Shown: positions 49,742-58,508, numbered from the stretch's first letter. The stretch: DNA of 64,000 nucleotides from JACDAN01 sp963827705 (GCA_963827705.1 CAWHBN010000022.1:124001-188000); one strand, 5' to 3'. Notes: generated by a model not told the origin, from the letters alone. Numbers and translations: made by a program.

Positions 49742-51448
49742 ATGGCGACGACGCTGCCGCGGAACGCGCAGGTGGCCGAGCAATTCGACCTCCTCGCCGA
49801 TCTCCTCGAGCTCGACGGGGAGGAGCAGTTCCGCGTGCTGGCATACCGTCGGGCGGCCGACCAGATCCGGTCGTCGGCCGGCCCGATCGCCGAGCAGGCG
49901 CTCGCCGGTGAGGCGAAGAACCTCCCGGGAATCGGGAAGACGATCGAGTCGAAGATCGTCCAGATCGTCGAGTCCGGCGAGATCGAGGCGCTGACCAGGT
50001 ACAAGAAGCGCGTCCCCGCCGGCGTCGCCGAGTTCCTGCGCCTGCCGGCACTCGGCCCCAAGACCGCACGGCGGATCTGGCAGGACCTCGGGATCACGAC
50101 CATGGACGACCTGCGCAAGGCAGCGGAGGCCGAGCAGCTCCGGTCGCTGCCGGGCCTCGGCGCCAAGACCGAGGAGCGGATCCTCAAGGCGCTCGAGGAG
50201 ACGGCGAAGCCGCAGGAGAAGCGCACGCTCCTCGCGAGAGCACTACCCGCCGTCCAGGCGGTTGTCGACGTGCTACGCGAGCACCCAGCGAGCAACGAGG
50301 TCTCCGAGGCCGGATCGGTCCGGCGGCGCACCGAGACCGTCAAGGACCTCGACATCATCGCCACGGCCTCCGACCCCGCAGCTCTGACCGAGTACTTCAC
50401 GAAGCTCACGTGGGTCTCGGAGATCAAGGCGCACGGGAAGACGAAGGCCACGGTGGTCTCGCACGACGGGCTCGTCTTCGACCTCCGCGTCGTCCCGCCC
50501 GACTCGTACGGAAACCTGCTCCAGCACTTCACGGGCTCGAAGCGCCACAACGTCGATCTCCGCGAGAACGCCGTCAAGCGAGGCCTCTCGGTCTCGGAGT
50601 ACGGGGTCAAGGACGTCGAGACCGGCGAGGTGCTGACCGCGCGAACCGAGGAGGAGCTCTACGAGCAGCTCGGCTACGCGTGGATCCCGCCGGAGCTCCG
50701 CGAGGGCGCCGGCGAGCTGGCTGCGGCCAGGGGCGGCGAGCTGCCCAAGCTCGTCGAGCTGGGAGACCTGCGCGGCGACCTCCACATGCACTCGACGTGG
50801 TCGAACGACGGCAAGAACACGCTCGAGGAGATGGCCGAGGCGGCAAAGGCGCTCGGATACGCCTACGTCGCCATGACGGATCACGCGCACTATCTGCGCG
50901 AGGGGCGGCTCGAGGCACAGTGGGGCGAGATCGCGGAGCTGAACGGTCGCCTGGAGCCGTTCCGCATCCTCCGTGGGATCGAGGTCAGCATCCGGGCCGA
51001 CGGCTCGCTGGACATGCCGGACGACGCCCTTGCCGAGTGCGACTGGGTCGTCGCCTCGCTCCACTCGGCGTTCGACAAGAGCCCGACCGAGCGGCTGATG
51101 TCCGCGATGGAGAGCCCGCACGCCGACTGCATCGGCCACATGACCGCGCGAAAGCTGAATCGGCGAGAGGGCGCGGACATCGCGCTCGACAAGGTGTTCG
51201 CGAAGGCGGTCGAGACCGGGACGTTCGTCGAGATCAACTCGCAGCCGGACCGGCTCGATCTGCGCGACACGCACGCGCGGGCGGCCGCGGAGGCGGGCGT
51301 GCGGCTGGTCGTGAACACCGACAGCCACGAGGTGGACGCGCTGGCCTACGCCGAGCTCGGCATCGCCCAGGCGCGGCGCGCGTGGCTGACGAAGGACCAG
51401 ATCGTCAACACGCGCACCTGGAAGCAGATCGAGAAGCTCAAGAAGTGA
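49742..51448 (+). CDS. polX: Family X DNA polymerase PolX with PHP nuclease domain
   Basis: Bacterial repair polymerase, 568 residues. It has an 8-kDa/HhH region (PGIGKTIESKI, PALGPKTARRIW, PGLGAKTEERIL, residues 1-140), the nucleotidyltransferase core with GSVRRRTETVKDLDIIAT (metal Asp pair in DLD at about residues 204-206), and a C-terminal PHP domain (about residues 330-568) with DLHMHSTWSNDG, DHAHYL, GIEVSI, HSAFD and NTDSHE, which gives 3'-5' exonuclease and AP-endonuclease activity. TATGAT ends 6 bases before ATG 49742, so the mRNA is probably leaderless. Confidence 0.95.
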   Translation: MATTLPRNAQVAEQFDLLADLLELDGEEQFRVLAYRRAADQIRSSAGPIAEQALAGEAKNLPGIGKTIESKIVQIVESGEIEALTRYKKRVPAGVAEFLRLPALGPKTARRIWQDLGITTMDDLRKAAEAEQLRSLPGLGAKTEERILKALEETAKPQEKRTLLARALPAVQAVVDVLREHPASNEVSEAGSVRRRTETVKDLDIIATASDPAALTEYFTKLTWVSEIKAHGKTKATVVSHDGLVFDLRVVPPDSYGNLLQHFTGSKRHNVDLRENAVKRGLSVSEYGVKDVETGEVLTARTEEELYEQLGYAWIPPELREGAGELAAARGGELPKLVELGDLRGDLHMHSTWSNDGKNTLEEMAEAAKALGYAYVAMTDHAHYLREGRLEAQWGEIAELNGRLEPFRILRGIEVSIRADGSLDMPDDALAECDWVVASLHSAFDKSPTERLMSAMESPHADCIGHMTARKLNRREGADIALDKVFAKAVETGTFVEINSQPDRLDLRDTHARAAAEAGVRLVVNTDSHEVDALAYAELGIAQARRAWLTKDQIVNTRTWKQIEKLKK

Positions 51449-52098
51449 AGTACCGGGCGGTCATCTTCGATCTCTGGCAGACGCTGGTCCCGTGGCCGGT
51501 GGAAGGCGCGAGGCGGATGTACGACGGGCTCGCGGCTCACTTCGGAACCGACCCGGCCCGGTTCCGCATGCTCTGGCTCCGAGGCCGCCGCGATCGGGAA
51601 ATCGGCCCGATGGAGCCGCACCTGCAGACCCTCGCTGCGGAGCTGGGCTCCGAGAGCGACATCGCCGCGGCAGTGACTCTCCGGAGGGACTGGACGCTCG
51701 AGCACCTGGTCCCGCGGCCTGACGCCGTCGCGACGCTCGAGGAGCTCCGCCGGCGTGGTCACCTCCTCGGGATGATCAGCGCCTGCACGGCGGAAGTGCC
51801 CGAGGTCTGGGAGCAGACCCCCTTCGGCGGCCTCTTCGACTCGACGGTGTTCTCCAGCTCGGCCGGCGTCAGCAAGCCCGACCCGCGCATCTACGAGATC
51901 GCCTGCGAGGAGCTGGGCGTCGAGGCCGAGGACTGCCTCTTCGTCGGCGACGGTGCGAACGACGAGCTGCCGGGCGCCGAGCGGGTGGGCATGACCGCGC
52001 TCCAGCTCCGCGCCCCGGGTGAGCCGCTCACCGAGGACGGCGAGCGCTGGGCCGGTCGCTACGTCGAGCGGCTCTCAGACGTGCTCGACCAGGCGTGA
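51445..52098 (+). CDS. HAD-superfamily hydrolase
   Basis: A 217-residue phosphatase-like protein. Motif I is VIFDLWQTL (the second Asp of the usual DxD is Trp here, as in some HAD members), motif II LGMISACTAE, motif III KPDPRIYE and motif IV FVGDGANDELPGAERVGM. The start is GTG 51445 in a GTGA overlap with polX, hinting at a link to nucleotide or DNA-end clean-up, which is inference. It overlaps the convergent hxlR-type gene by 24 bases. Confidence 0.85.
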   Translation: MKYRAVIFDLWQTLVPWPVEGARRMYDGLAAHFGTDPARFRMLWLRGRRDREIGPMEPHLQTLAAELGSESDIAAAVTLRRDWTLEHLVPRPDAVATLEELRRRGHLLGMISACTAEVPEVWEQTPFGGLFDSTVFSSSAGVSKPDPRIYEIACEELGVEAEDCLFVGDGANDELPGAERVGMTALQLRAPGEPLTEDGERWAGRYVERLSDVLDQA

Positions 52099-52749
52099 CT
52101 GGCTGCCGCGGTCGTCGAAGCTGAAGAGCGACAGGAACCGCTCGGCGTCGCCCCTGTCGCCGGTCACCGTGACCGCCTTCGACTTGATGGCGTCCCGAAT
52201 CGGCACCTCGCCTGAGGCGATGCAGAAGAGCGTCGCCGGATCGGTCTCGATCACCGTGTCGGCGTCGCCTGACGATCCGGGTTGGACGACGAGCTCGTCG
52301 TCCTCGAACCGGGCTGTGACGGATTCGTCGTCGACGCGGACCTCGTAGACGCGGTCGGGGACGCAGCCGCCCGTGCAGGTCGCCCGCACCGCGTTGACGA
52401 GCCAGCCGGGAGCAAGGCTGTCCGTCGCTGTCGGCGGCCCGAGCGATCTCGCACCCCAGCGGCCCAGGGCATAGAGCGGCTCGCGAAGCTCGTCGCCGTA
52501 CTCCGTCAGCGCGTAGACGTTGGCCGCCGCCGGCGGGGGTAGTCGGCGCTTCTCGATGACACCGGCGGCCTCGAGATCCCGGAGCCTGTTCGCGAGGATG
52601 TTCGTCCCGATGCCGGGCAAGGCACCGGCGAGATCGGTGTAGCGCTTCGGGCCGCCGAGCAGCTCCCGCACAACGAGCAGCGACCAGCGCTCGCCCACCA
52701 GCTCGAGCGCATGCGCCACAGGGCAGTACTGGCCGTAGTGCTTTGCCAT
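52075..52749 (-). CDS. HxlR-family transcriptional regulator with C-terminal SCP2-like domain
   Basis: A winged-helix repressor or activator, 224 residues. The HxlR domain (about residues 5-100) shows CPVAHALELVGERWSLLVVREL, GPKRYTDLAGALPGIGTNILANRLRDLEAAGVI and YALTEYG. The C-terminal half resembles the sterol-carrier/SCP2 fold found in many actinobacterial HxlR proteins. TATACT ends 8 bases before ATG 52749. It is divergent from an MFS exporter and probably controls it through the repeats at 52773-52829. Confidence 0.88.
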   Translation of the reverse strand: MAKHYGQYCPVAHALELVGERWSLLVVRELLGGPKRYTDLAGALPGIGTNILANRLRDLEAAGVIEKRRLPPPAAANVYALTEYGDELREPLYALGRWGARSLGPPTATDSLAPGWLVNAVRATCTGGCVPDRVYEVRVDDESVTARFEDDELVVQPGSSGDADTVIETDPATLFCIASGEVPIRDAIKSKAVTVTGDRGDAERFLSLFSFDDRGSQSRLVEHV

Positions 52750-52772
52750 CGCGGGGAAGTATAGACCGGTTT

Positions 52773-52829
52773 CTTGCGTTTAGGAAGTCATGACTTGCGA
52801 AACGAAAGTAAAGACTGTAGGTTCGCAAG
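52773..52829. promoter_or_regulatory. Operator/promoter region between hxlR-type regulator and MFS gene
   Basis: CTTGCG occurs at 52773 and 52794 (21 bases apart, two helical turns). The latter, CTTGCGAA (52794-52801), is mirrored by TTCGCAAG (52822-52829). TTGCGA (52795-52800), 17 bases, TAGGTT (52818-52823) could be the exporter's promoter, so a bound regulator would cover it. Confidence 0.6.
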
Positions 52830-52899
52830 CTGTGACTGTCGATTTTCAAGGACGCCGTTCGTCTTCCAAGCACATGACGGCAAGAGAAAGGATTTTCTG

Positions 52900-54352
52900 A
52901 TGGTCGAACAGACCCAGCGCAAGTGGTTGGCACTCGCCTTGCTCGCCACCGTGCAGTTCATGGTCGTCCTCGACATCGCGATCGTGAACGTCGCGCTTCC
53001 CTCGATCCAGGTCGACCTCGGCTTCACCCCGGAGAACCTCCAGTGGGTGATCAGCGCCTACGCGCTGTTCTTCGGCGGCTTCCTGCTCCTGGGCGGGCGA
53101 GCTGCGGATCTCCTCGGCCGCCGGCGCATGTTCATCGTCGGCACCGTCGTCTTCAGCGCCGCCTCGTTGCTCTCGGGGTTCGCCTGGAGCGACGAGTCGT
53201 TGATCATCTTCCGGGCGGCTCAGGGGCTCGGTGCGGCGATCATCACGCCCGCTGCGCTGTCGATCCTGATGACGACGTTCTCCGAAGGACGTGAGCGGAA
53301 TGCTGCGCTCGGCGTCTGGGGCGCGGTCGGCGCGTTCGGCGCCGTCGCCGGCGTCCTGCTCGGCGGCGTGCTCACGGATCTCCTGAGCTGGGAGTGGATC
53401 TTCTACATCAACGTCCCCGTCGGGCTGGCGGCCCTGGCGCTGACGCCGCTGCTGCTCACCGAGAGCCGCGACGCGCAGGTCAAGACGTTCGACGCCCTCG
53501 GGGCCGTGCTCGTGACATCCGGGCTCGTCACCCTCGTCTTCGCGATCACCCAGGCCAACGACTTCGGGTGGACCTCGCCGGAGACGATCGGGCTCTTCGC
53601 GGGAGCGGGAGCCCTGCTCGCGGCGTTCGTCGGCTGGGAGCTCCGCGCCAAGGAGCCGCTCGTGCCGTTCGGCATCTTCAAGGTCAAGACGCTGACGGCG
53701 GCGAACCTCGCGGGCCTGATCCTCGGCACCGTGACGTTCTCGATGTTCCTGATGCTGACGCTCTACATGCAGCAGGTGCTCGGCTACTCGCCGATGAAGA
53801 CGGGTGTCGCGTACCTCGCGGTGGCCGGGACGGCGATCCTCTGGTCCGGCGTCGCCGCACAACTGGTCAACCGCGTCGGCGTGAAGCCCGTGATTACGGC
53901 CGGGATGACGCTGCTCACCGTCGCGCTCCTGTTCTTCACGCAGGTCTCGGTCGGCGGGTCGTACGTTCAGTGACCTGCTGCCGGGGTTCCTGCTGATCGG
54001 AGCCGGGCTGGGCTTCTCGTTCGTGCCGATCTCGATCGCGGCGCTGGCCGGTGTCCGGGCCTCCGAGGCGGGGCTCGCCTCCGGTCTCTTCAACACGTCG
54101 CAGCAGGTCGGCGGCGCGCTCGGAATCGCCGCGCTGTCGGCGATCGCGACCTCGACGACGAGCGACGCGGTCTCCACTGGCACAGCGCAGCCGCAGGCTC
54201 TCGTCGACGGCTTCGAGAGCGCCTTCATCTGGGGCGCAGCCGTTGCCGCGGCCGGGATCCTCGTCGCGTTGGTGCTGGTGCGGCGGAGCGAGCTCGAGAT
54301 GCCAGTCGAGGAGCACGAGGAAGCTCCCGAGCCGGTGCTCGAAGCGGCTTAG
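52900..54352 (+). pseudogene. MFS drug-efflux transporter (DHA2/EmrB-QacA type), with one frameshift
   Basis: Proton-driven exporter. The N-terminal motif VVLDIAIVNVALPSI, the loop GGRAADLLGRRRMF (motif A) and PAALSILMTTF plus a 14-helix plan place it in the DHA2 group. The frame breaks at about 53966: GTACGTTCAGTGA reads into a stop, while removing one T gives YVSDLLPGFLLIGAGLGF and full length of about 483 residues. ATG 52900 has AAGGA 8 bases upstream. It is probably regulated by the divergent HxlR protein. The stop overlaps the convergent stop of the next gene. Confidence 0.82.
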
Positions 54353-55076
54353 AGCGTTCGGAGCAGATACAAGCAGCTCACCGGGGCCGTCCACGACCAG
54401 GTCGGCCTCGGTGAGCAGCCTCGGGTTCATCTCCGGTGACCCGACCGCGACCTTGACGGCCACGTCCAGCCCGGCTTCGTCGAGGCCGCGAAAGGCGTCG
54501 AGGTCGGTCGTGTCGTCTCCTGCATAGAGCGCGCGATCGAGCCCTCGTTCCTCGAGGAGCGCGCGGACGGCGGTTCCCTTGTCGGCGTCGATCGGAGGCT
54601 TGACCTCGACCACCTTCCGGCCCCGCTGCACGGCGAGGCCGAGCGCCTCAGCGGTCTCGACGACACGCTCGACCGCGCCGGCCGCCTCCTCGTCCTCCAC
54701 TTCGCGGTAGTGGAATGCGGCGGTCACGCCCGCCTTGGTCTCGACCCGCCACGGCCACTCCGCGGTCTCGATCAGGCGCTCGAGCTGCGTCGTGTACTCG
54801 GGCACGCCGGGATGGCCCTCGAGGCCGTGGACGCCCACGTACTCGACGCCGTCGAGGCCGACCATCCGCCGTCGCGTCTGCCGCCGGCCGCCCGCTGATG
54901 CAGGCAACGAGCGCGTAACGGCCGACGAGGCGCTCGACCTCGGCCCGGGTCTCATCGGGCACGGCGGCATCCTCGGGCCGCTCGACGATCGGCGCGAGCG
55001 TGCCGTCGATGTCGAGGAGCACGGCCGCCTTCTCCGGCTCGCTCCGGAATCGCACCAGGCGGACGGGGGCGCTCAC
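54349..55076 (-). pseudogene. Trehalose-6-phosphate phosphatase-like HAD protein, with two frameshifts
   Basis: OtsB-family phosphatase, about 242 residues when repaired. The nucleophile motif AVLLDIDGTLAPI is at about residue 19, then CISGRPAADA, YVGVHGLEG, KVVEVKPPIDADKGTAVRALL and the metal motif YAGDDTTDLDAF. An extra A (minus strand) at about 54872 and an extra T at about 54371 break the frame; with the second removed the protein ends LLYLLRTL at the TAA at 54351-54349. GTG 55076 is chosen because TAGTGT lies 7 bases upstream; TTG 55082 is possible. No otsA is nearby. Confidence 0.78.
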
Positions 55077-55175
55077 TGGCAAGACACTAGGCCACCCTCG
55101 ACGTTGGAGGGTTCGGCGAAATAGCGGCTGTGTCGCCAGGCCGCGCTGCTCGCCCCCAGGTCTGCGTCCTCAGTC

Positions 55176-55203
55176 GCGCCCGTATCTCATTCGATACGGG
55201 CGC
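55176..55203. repeat. 11-bp perfect hairpin in a divergent intergenic region
   Basis: GCGCCCGTATC / GATACGGGCGC around a 6-base loop (TCATTC). It lies between the divergent phosphatase-like gene and a small unknown gene, where a terminator is not expected, so an operator is more likely. A direct repeat CCTGG-AACGAGC follows at 55217 and 55238. Confidence 0.6.
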
Positions 55204-55282
55204 TCCCTGCGTCCTTGCCTGGGAACGAGCATCACACCCTGGCAACGAGCGCCATTCCGCCAAACCCTCCTAGACTCTGGGC

Positions 55283-55678
55283 GTGGCGCGGCCGGAGGAC
55301 CTCTGGATCCCCCTCGTCGACGAGCCGATCGGCAGCATCGTCGCGCGCGTCCAGGACGAAGACCCGGAGCTCGGCCGGCTCGTCGGCTCACCGCACCGGC
55401 TTCTTGCCTTCAGGACGTTCGCGTACATCCGGGTCGGCATCCTCCTCGGCGAGCTGCTCATGGAGAGCGACCTCGATCCCTACGACGGCTCCGAGAACTG
55501 GGTCGACACGCTGCTCGCCGACCCGGCACACCGCGAGGCAGTCGACCGCGAGGTGAGGGCCGTCGCGGACGAGATCGCGGCGGACCCGGCATATGCGGAC
55601 AACGAGCCGCTTGGCCCGGACGAAGAGGCCCGCCGCCGCTTCGGCGAGTTTGCGAAGAAGCGCCTCGAGGCCTCGTAG
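55283..55678 (+). CDS. Conserved-looking acidic protein of unknown function
   Basis: A 131-residue protein I do not recognise. It is acidic (many Asp/Glu), with no membrane helix or signal, and mixed alpha/beta prediction: DLWIPLVDEPIGSIVARV, then AFRTFAYIRVGILLGELLM, then a helical Arg/Glu end. The start is GTG 55283 with TAGACT 6 bases before, suggesting a leaderless mRNA. It ends 2 bases from the convergent ZIP transporter. Confidence 0.65.
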   Translation: MARPEDLWIPLVDEPIGSIVARVQDEDPELGRLVGSPHRLLAFRTFAYIRVGILLGELLMESDLDPYDGSENWVDTLLADPAHREAVDREVRAVADEIAADPAYADNEPLGPDEEARRRFGEFAKKRLEAS

Positions 55679-55680
55679 CC

Positions 55681-56403
55681 TCAGTGCACCGCGATCTGGG
55701 TGATCGCGAAGATCCCTGCGAAGCCGGCGAGCGTCACGGCAACGCGTAGCCCGGACGGGTTGTGGCTGTGCGCCTCGGGCAAGAGGTCCGAGGCGCCGAT
55801 GTAGAGGAAGATTCCCGCATAGAGCGCGAGCAGCTGGCCGAGTGTGTGCTCGGAGACGTCAACCGCTGCGCCGAGTGCGGCGCCTAGGAGCGGTGCGACC
55901 GCGACAAGCGCGAGCCAGCGAACGGCGGACCGACGGCTCCCGCCCTGGCGCAGGATGAAGGTCACGGCGTTCAGGCCGTCGGCGAAGTCGTGGGAGATCA
56001 CCGCGAGCAGCACGAGGACCCCGGTCGCGGTGTCCAGGCCGAAGGCGAGCCCGATCGCGAGCCCGTCCGTGAAGGTGTGCACCGCGAGAGCGGCCGCGCT
56101 CAGCGCGCCGACCCGCGAATGCGCTTTCGTCTCCTCCGGATCGTCTCGGTGGTGCAGGACGAGGTACCGGTGGGCGACGAAAAAGAGGACGAACCCTGCA
56201 CCGACGAGGGACATGACCCGGTCCTCGTCCCCGACAGCCTCGAAAGCCTCGGGGATGAGGTCGAAGAGCGCAACGGCGACAACGATGCCGCCGGACAGGG
56301 CGATCGCCGTCTGTAGCTCGCGGTGCAGGCGCAGACCGAGGGCTCCGCCCGCAAGCGTGGACACGACCGTCAGGCCCGCCAGCGGGATCGCGATCCACGT
56401 CAT
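55681..56403 (-). CDS. ZIP-family divalent metal transporter
   Basis: A 240-residue importer for zinc or iron. Eight membrane helices are seen. The ZIP signature helix HTFTDGLAIGLAFG is at about residues 108-121 and the second metal helix ISHDFADGLNAVTF at about residues 136-149. Helix 8 carries the usual small residues. It is divergent from a Fur/Zur-type regulator with a palindrome between them, so repression by zinc is likely and zinc is the likely substrate. Confidence 0.92.
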   Translation of the reverse strand: MTWIAIPLAGLTVVSTLAGGALGLRLHRELQTAIALSGGIVVAVALFDLIPEAFEAVGDEDRVMSLVGAGFVLFFVAHRYLVLHHRDDPEETKAHSRVGALSAAALAVHTFTDGLAIGLAFGLDTATGVLVLLAVISHDFADGLNAVTFILRQGGSRRSAVRWLALVAVAPLLGAALGAAVDVSEHTLGQLLALYAGIFLYIGASDLLPEAHSHNPSGLRVAVTLAGFAGIFAITQIAVH

Positions 56404-56422
56404 CGCTTCGAGCCTACATGAG

Positions 56423-56441
56423 AATGAGAACCGGTATCATT
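56423..56441. promoter_or_regulatory. Zur/Fur-type operator
   Basis: AATGAGAACCGGTATCATT is a 19-base palindrome with arms AATGA/TCATT and two internal mismatches, close to the Zur/Fur box pattern. It lies in the 45 bases between the divergent ZIP transporter and the Fur-family gene and covers TATCAT, a -10 that ends 8 bases before the regulator's ATG. Confidence 0.72.
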
Positions 56442-56448
56442 AGACGCG

Positions 56449-56874
56449 ATGAGCTGGGAGGAGCACGCGCGGAGGACGCTGCGGGACGCGGGTCTCAAGC
56501 CCGGTGGTGCGAGAAGCGCGGTCGTCGAGGCGCTTGCCGACCAGGACTGCTGCCTGCTCGCCGGCGAGATTCACGACCGCGTCCGCACCAGGCGTCCCGG
56601 CGTCGGGATCGCAAGCGTCTACCGGGCGCTCGAGACGCTGACGGCGCTCGGGCTGGTCCATCGGATCAACCTGCGCGCCGGCGGGGCCTGGTACGAGCCC
56701 GCCGAGCCGAGTGGCGACCACCATCACCATCTCGTCTGCGGCGACTGCGGGAAAGTCGAGGCCTTCAGCGACGACCGGCTCGAGACGGCGATCCAGAGCG
56801 CCTCCAGGGCCGCGTCGTTCCGGATCGACGAGCACGATGTCGTCCTTCGCGGCCGTTGTGCCTCCTGCGCATGA
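56449..56874 (+). CDS. Fur-family metal-responsive regulator (Zur-like)
   Basis: A 141-residue metalloregulator. The winged helix (about residues 1-80) has GARSAVVEALADQDCCLLAGEIHDR and ASVYRALETLTALGLVHRI. The metal sites are GDHHHHLVCGDCGKVE (about residues 87-102) and the C-terminal CASCA, giving two CxxC pairs for structural zinc. Position next to a ZIP transporter and a palindromic box suggests Zur rather than Fur. ATGA overlap with the next small ORF. Confidence 0.9.
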   Translation: MSWEEHARRTLRDAGLKPGGARSAVVEALADQDCCLLAGEIHDRVRTRRPGVGIASVYRALETLTALGLVHRINLRAGGAWYEPAEPSGDHHHHLVCGDCGKVEAFSDDRLETAIQSASRAASFRIDEHDVVLRGRCASCA

Positions 56875-56990
56875 GTTGGACGGACTGGGTCGAGCGCTGG
56901 GAACGACAGCAGGAGCGCTACCTCGTCGACCGCACGATGAAGTCGCCGAGATCTGGCGATACCGAAATGACGCGATCTTGGTCGCGATAA
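56871..56990 (+). CDS. Small Trp-rich ORF coupled to the Fur-family gene
   Basis: A 39-codon ORF whose ATG overlaps the regulator stop (ATGA). The peptide starts MSWTDWVERWERQQERYLVDR. In the following part another frame reads DEVAEIWRYRNDAILVAIKRTAA up to a TGA at 57007, which looks more protein-like than the called frame, so a one-base loss near 56935 may have cut a protein of about 45 residues. Its function is unknown; the amphipathic Trp/Glu/Arg helix is its only feature. Confidence 0.45.
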   Translation: MSWTDWVERWERQQERYLVDRTMKSPRSGDTEMTRSWSR

Positions 56991-57026
56991 AGAGAACCGC
57001 CGCCTGATTGCGAATACTCTTCGCAG

Positions 57027-58499
57027 GTGCTCCGGCGCGCGACAATTCTCTGTGCTGCAGCCGCGGTCCTGGTGCTCACGGGATCCGGCGGCGTTTCGTC
57101 CGCTGTCGGCAGCGGGAGCTCCAGCGCGGAGGCGTTTGCGATCCAGGTTTCCGTCCCCGGCCAGGGTGGATCGACCGGCGGCGCGGTCTCCGCTCCGCCC
57201 GACGCGGTCGGTGTCGGCGGAGCCTTCGCCTTCCCGGCCGACGGCTCGATCGCCCAGGCGGCCTCGATCTCCTCCAGCGTCTCCGCCTCGGGCGCGAACT
57301 CGGAGGCAGAGGTCTCCGTCACGGGTCTCTCATTGTTCGGCGGCGAGGTGACGGTCGCCTCGATCACCGTCAGGGCGAATGCGCAGGCCTCGTCGAGGGC
57401 CGCGTCCGGCGGGACGGCAGGCTCCTCCGTCACAGGGATGGCGGTGGCCGGAGCTCCCGTCGCCTCCGGTCCGGGCAGCTCGGTGGCGCTCGGAGACTGG
57501 GGGACGGCGACGATCCTTCAGCAGTCGTCGTCGCCGTACGGCTCACGGAAGGCGCGCGGATTCAACGCGGGAGCCACGGCGCTGCAAGTTCACGTGAACG
57601 TTGAGCATGCCGGCGTGCCTGCCGGGACGGACATCGTCGTCGGCTACGCCGACGTCGCCGCGGAGGCGCTCGAGCCGCAGCCGGTGGGCGGTAGCCGAGA
57701 CGACACGCAACGTCCGATCAGGCCAAAGGCGACGAAGGAGGCCACGAAGCCGAGAAAGAGCGACCGGCCGGCGATTCCACCGGTGCGCAGCGTCCCGACG
57801 GACGTCATCCCGCGGCTCACCGCAAGCGGCTACGTCTTCCCGATCTACGGCTCGGCATCGTTCAGCGACTCGTTCAACGCGCCGCGTGCGACGACCGGTT
57901 GGCATCACGGCGAAGACATCTTCGCCCCGCTAGGCGCCCCGGTTCTGGCGGTCGCCGACGGCATCGTCTACTCCGTCGGCTGGAACGAGGTCGGCGGCCT
58001 GCGCTTCTGGCTCCAGGACTCCGCCGGCAACGAGTTCTACTACGCCCACCTCTCTGCGTTCTCACCGCTCGCGATCAACGGGGCGCAGGTCAGGGCGGGC
58101 GACGTGATCGGCTTCGTCGGAAACACCGGCGACGCCGAGCACACGCCGTACCACCTCCACTTCGAGATCCACCCGGTCTCGCTGCTCTACCGGGGCTACG
58201 ACGGGAGCGCGGTGCCGCCTCACCAGTACCTGCTGGCGTGGAAGCGGCTCACAGACCTGCCCTTCACGTCAGTGTCCGGCTGGGCCCCGCCGCTCTCCGA
58301 CTCGAGCCGAGCGCCGAGGCCAGGAGCGATCCTGCTCCAGTCTCGCGACATCTCGACCGGGAGCGGCCTCGAGCCCGGCTCGCTCGAGCGCGCGATGCGG
58401 GCGGAAGGCGAGTCCGGTGCCGACGGCGCGCTCGCCGGAGCGGTCCCGCGAGCACGCGACGGTCTGCGCGCTCTCGCGCGGCAGCTGAGCGGTCCCTGA
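57027..58499 (+). CDS. Exported M23 (LytM-type) metallopeptidase
   Basis: A 490-residue cell-wall endopeptidase or LytM-like activator. It has a signal peptide (about residues 1-27), a long Ser/Ala/Gly-rich beta region (about residues 30-215), a basic linker (KATKEATKPRKSDRP), then the peptidase domain at about residues 265-400. The zinc ligands are seen in HHGEDIFAPLG and HLHFE; the central AHLSAF is also kept. An Ala/Arg-rich tail follows. GTG 57027 is chosen. It stands alone between the regulator and a minus-strand YtxH-like gene. Confidence 0.88.
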   Translation: MLRRATILCAAAAVLVLTGSGGVSSAVGSGSSSAEAFAIQVSVPGQGGSTGGAVSAPPDAVGVGGAFAFPADGSIAQAASISSSVSASGANSEAEVSVTGLSLFGGEVTVASITVRANAQASSRAASGGTAGSSVTGMAVAGAPVASGPGSSVALGDWGTATILQQSSSPYGSRKARGFNAGATALQVHVNVEHAGVPAGTDIVVGYADVAAEALEPQPVGGSRDDTQRPIRPKATKEATKPRKSDRPAIPPVRSVPTDVIPRLTASGYVFPIYGSASFSDSFNAPRATTGWHHGEDIFAPLGAPVLAVADGIVYSVGWNEVGGLRFWLQDSAGNEFYYAHLSAFSPLAINGAQVRAGDVIGFVGNTGDAEHTPYHLHFEIHPVSLLYRGYDGSAVPPHQYLLAWKRLTDLPFTSVSGWAPPLSDSSRAPRPGAILLQSRDISTGSGLEPGSLERAMRAEGESGADGALAGAVPRARDGLRALARQLSGP

Positions 58500-58508
58500 G
58501 CTGAGGCT

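Noticed and set aside
57587..57602. GTTCACGTGAAC palindrome resembling a parS site
   Set aside because: Only the inner TTCACGTGAA agrees with parS; the outer bases do not match, and it lies inside the M23 peptidase gene about 47 kb from the origin. Kept out as a likely chance palindrome.
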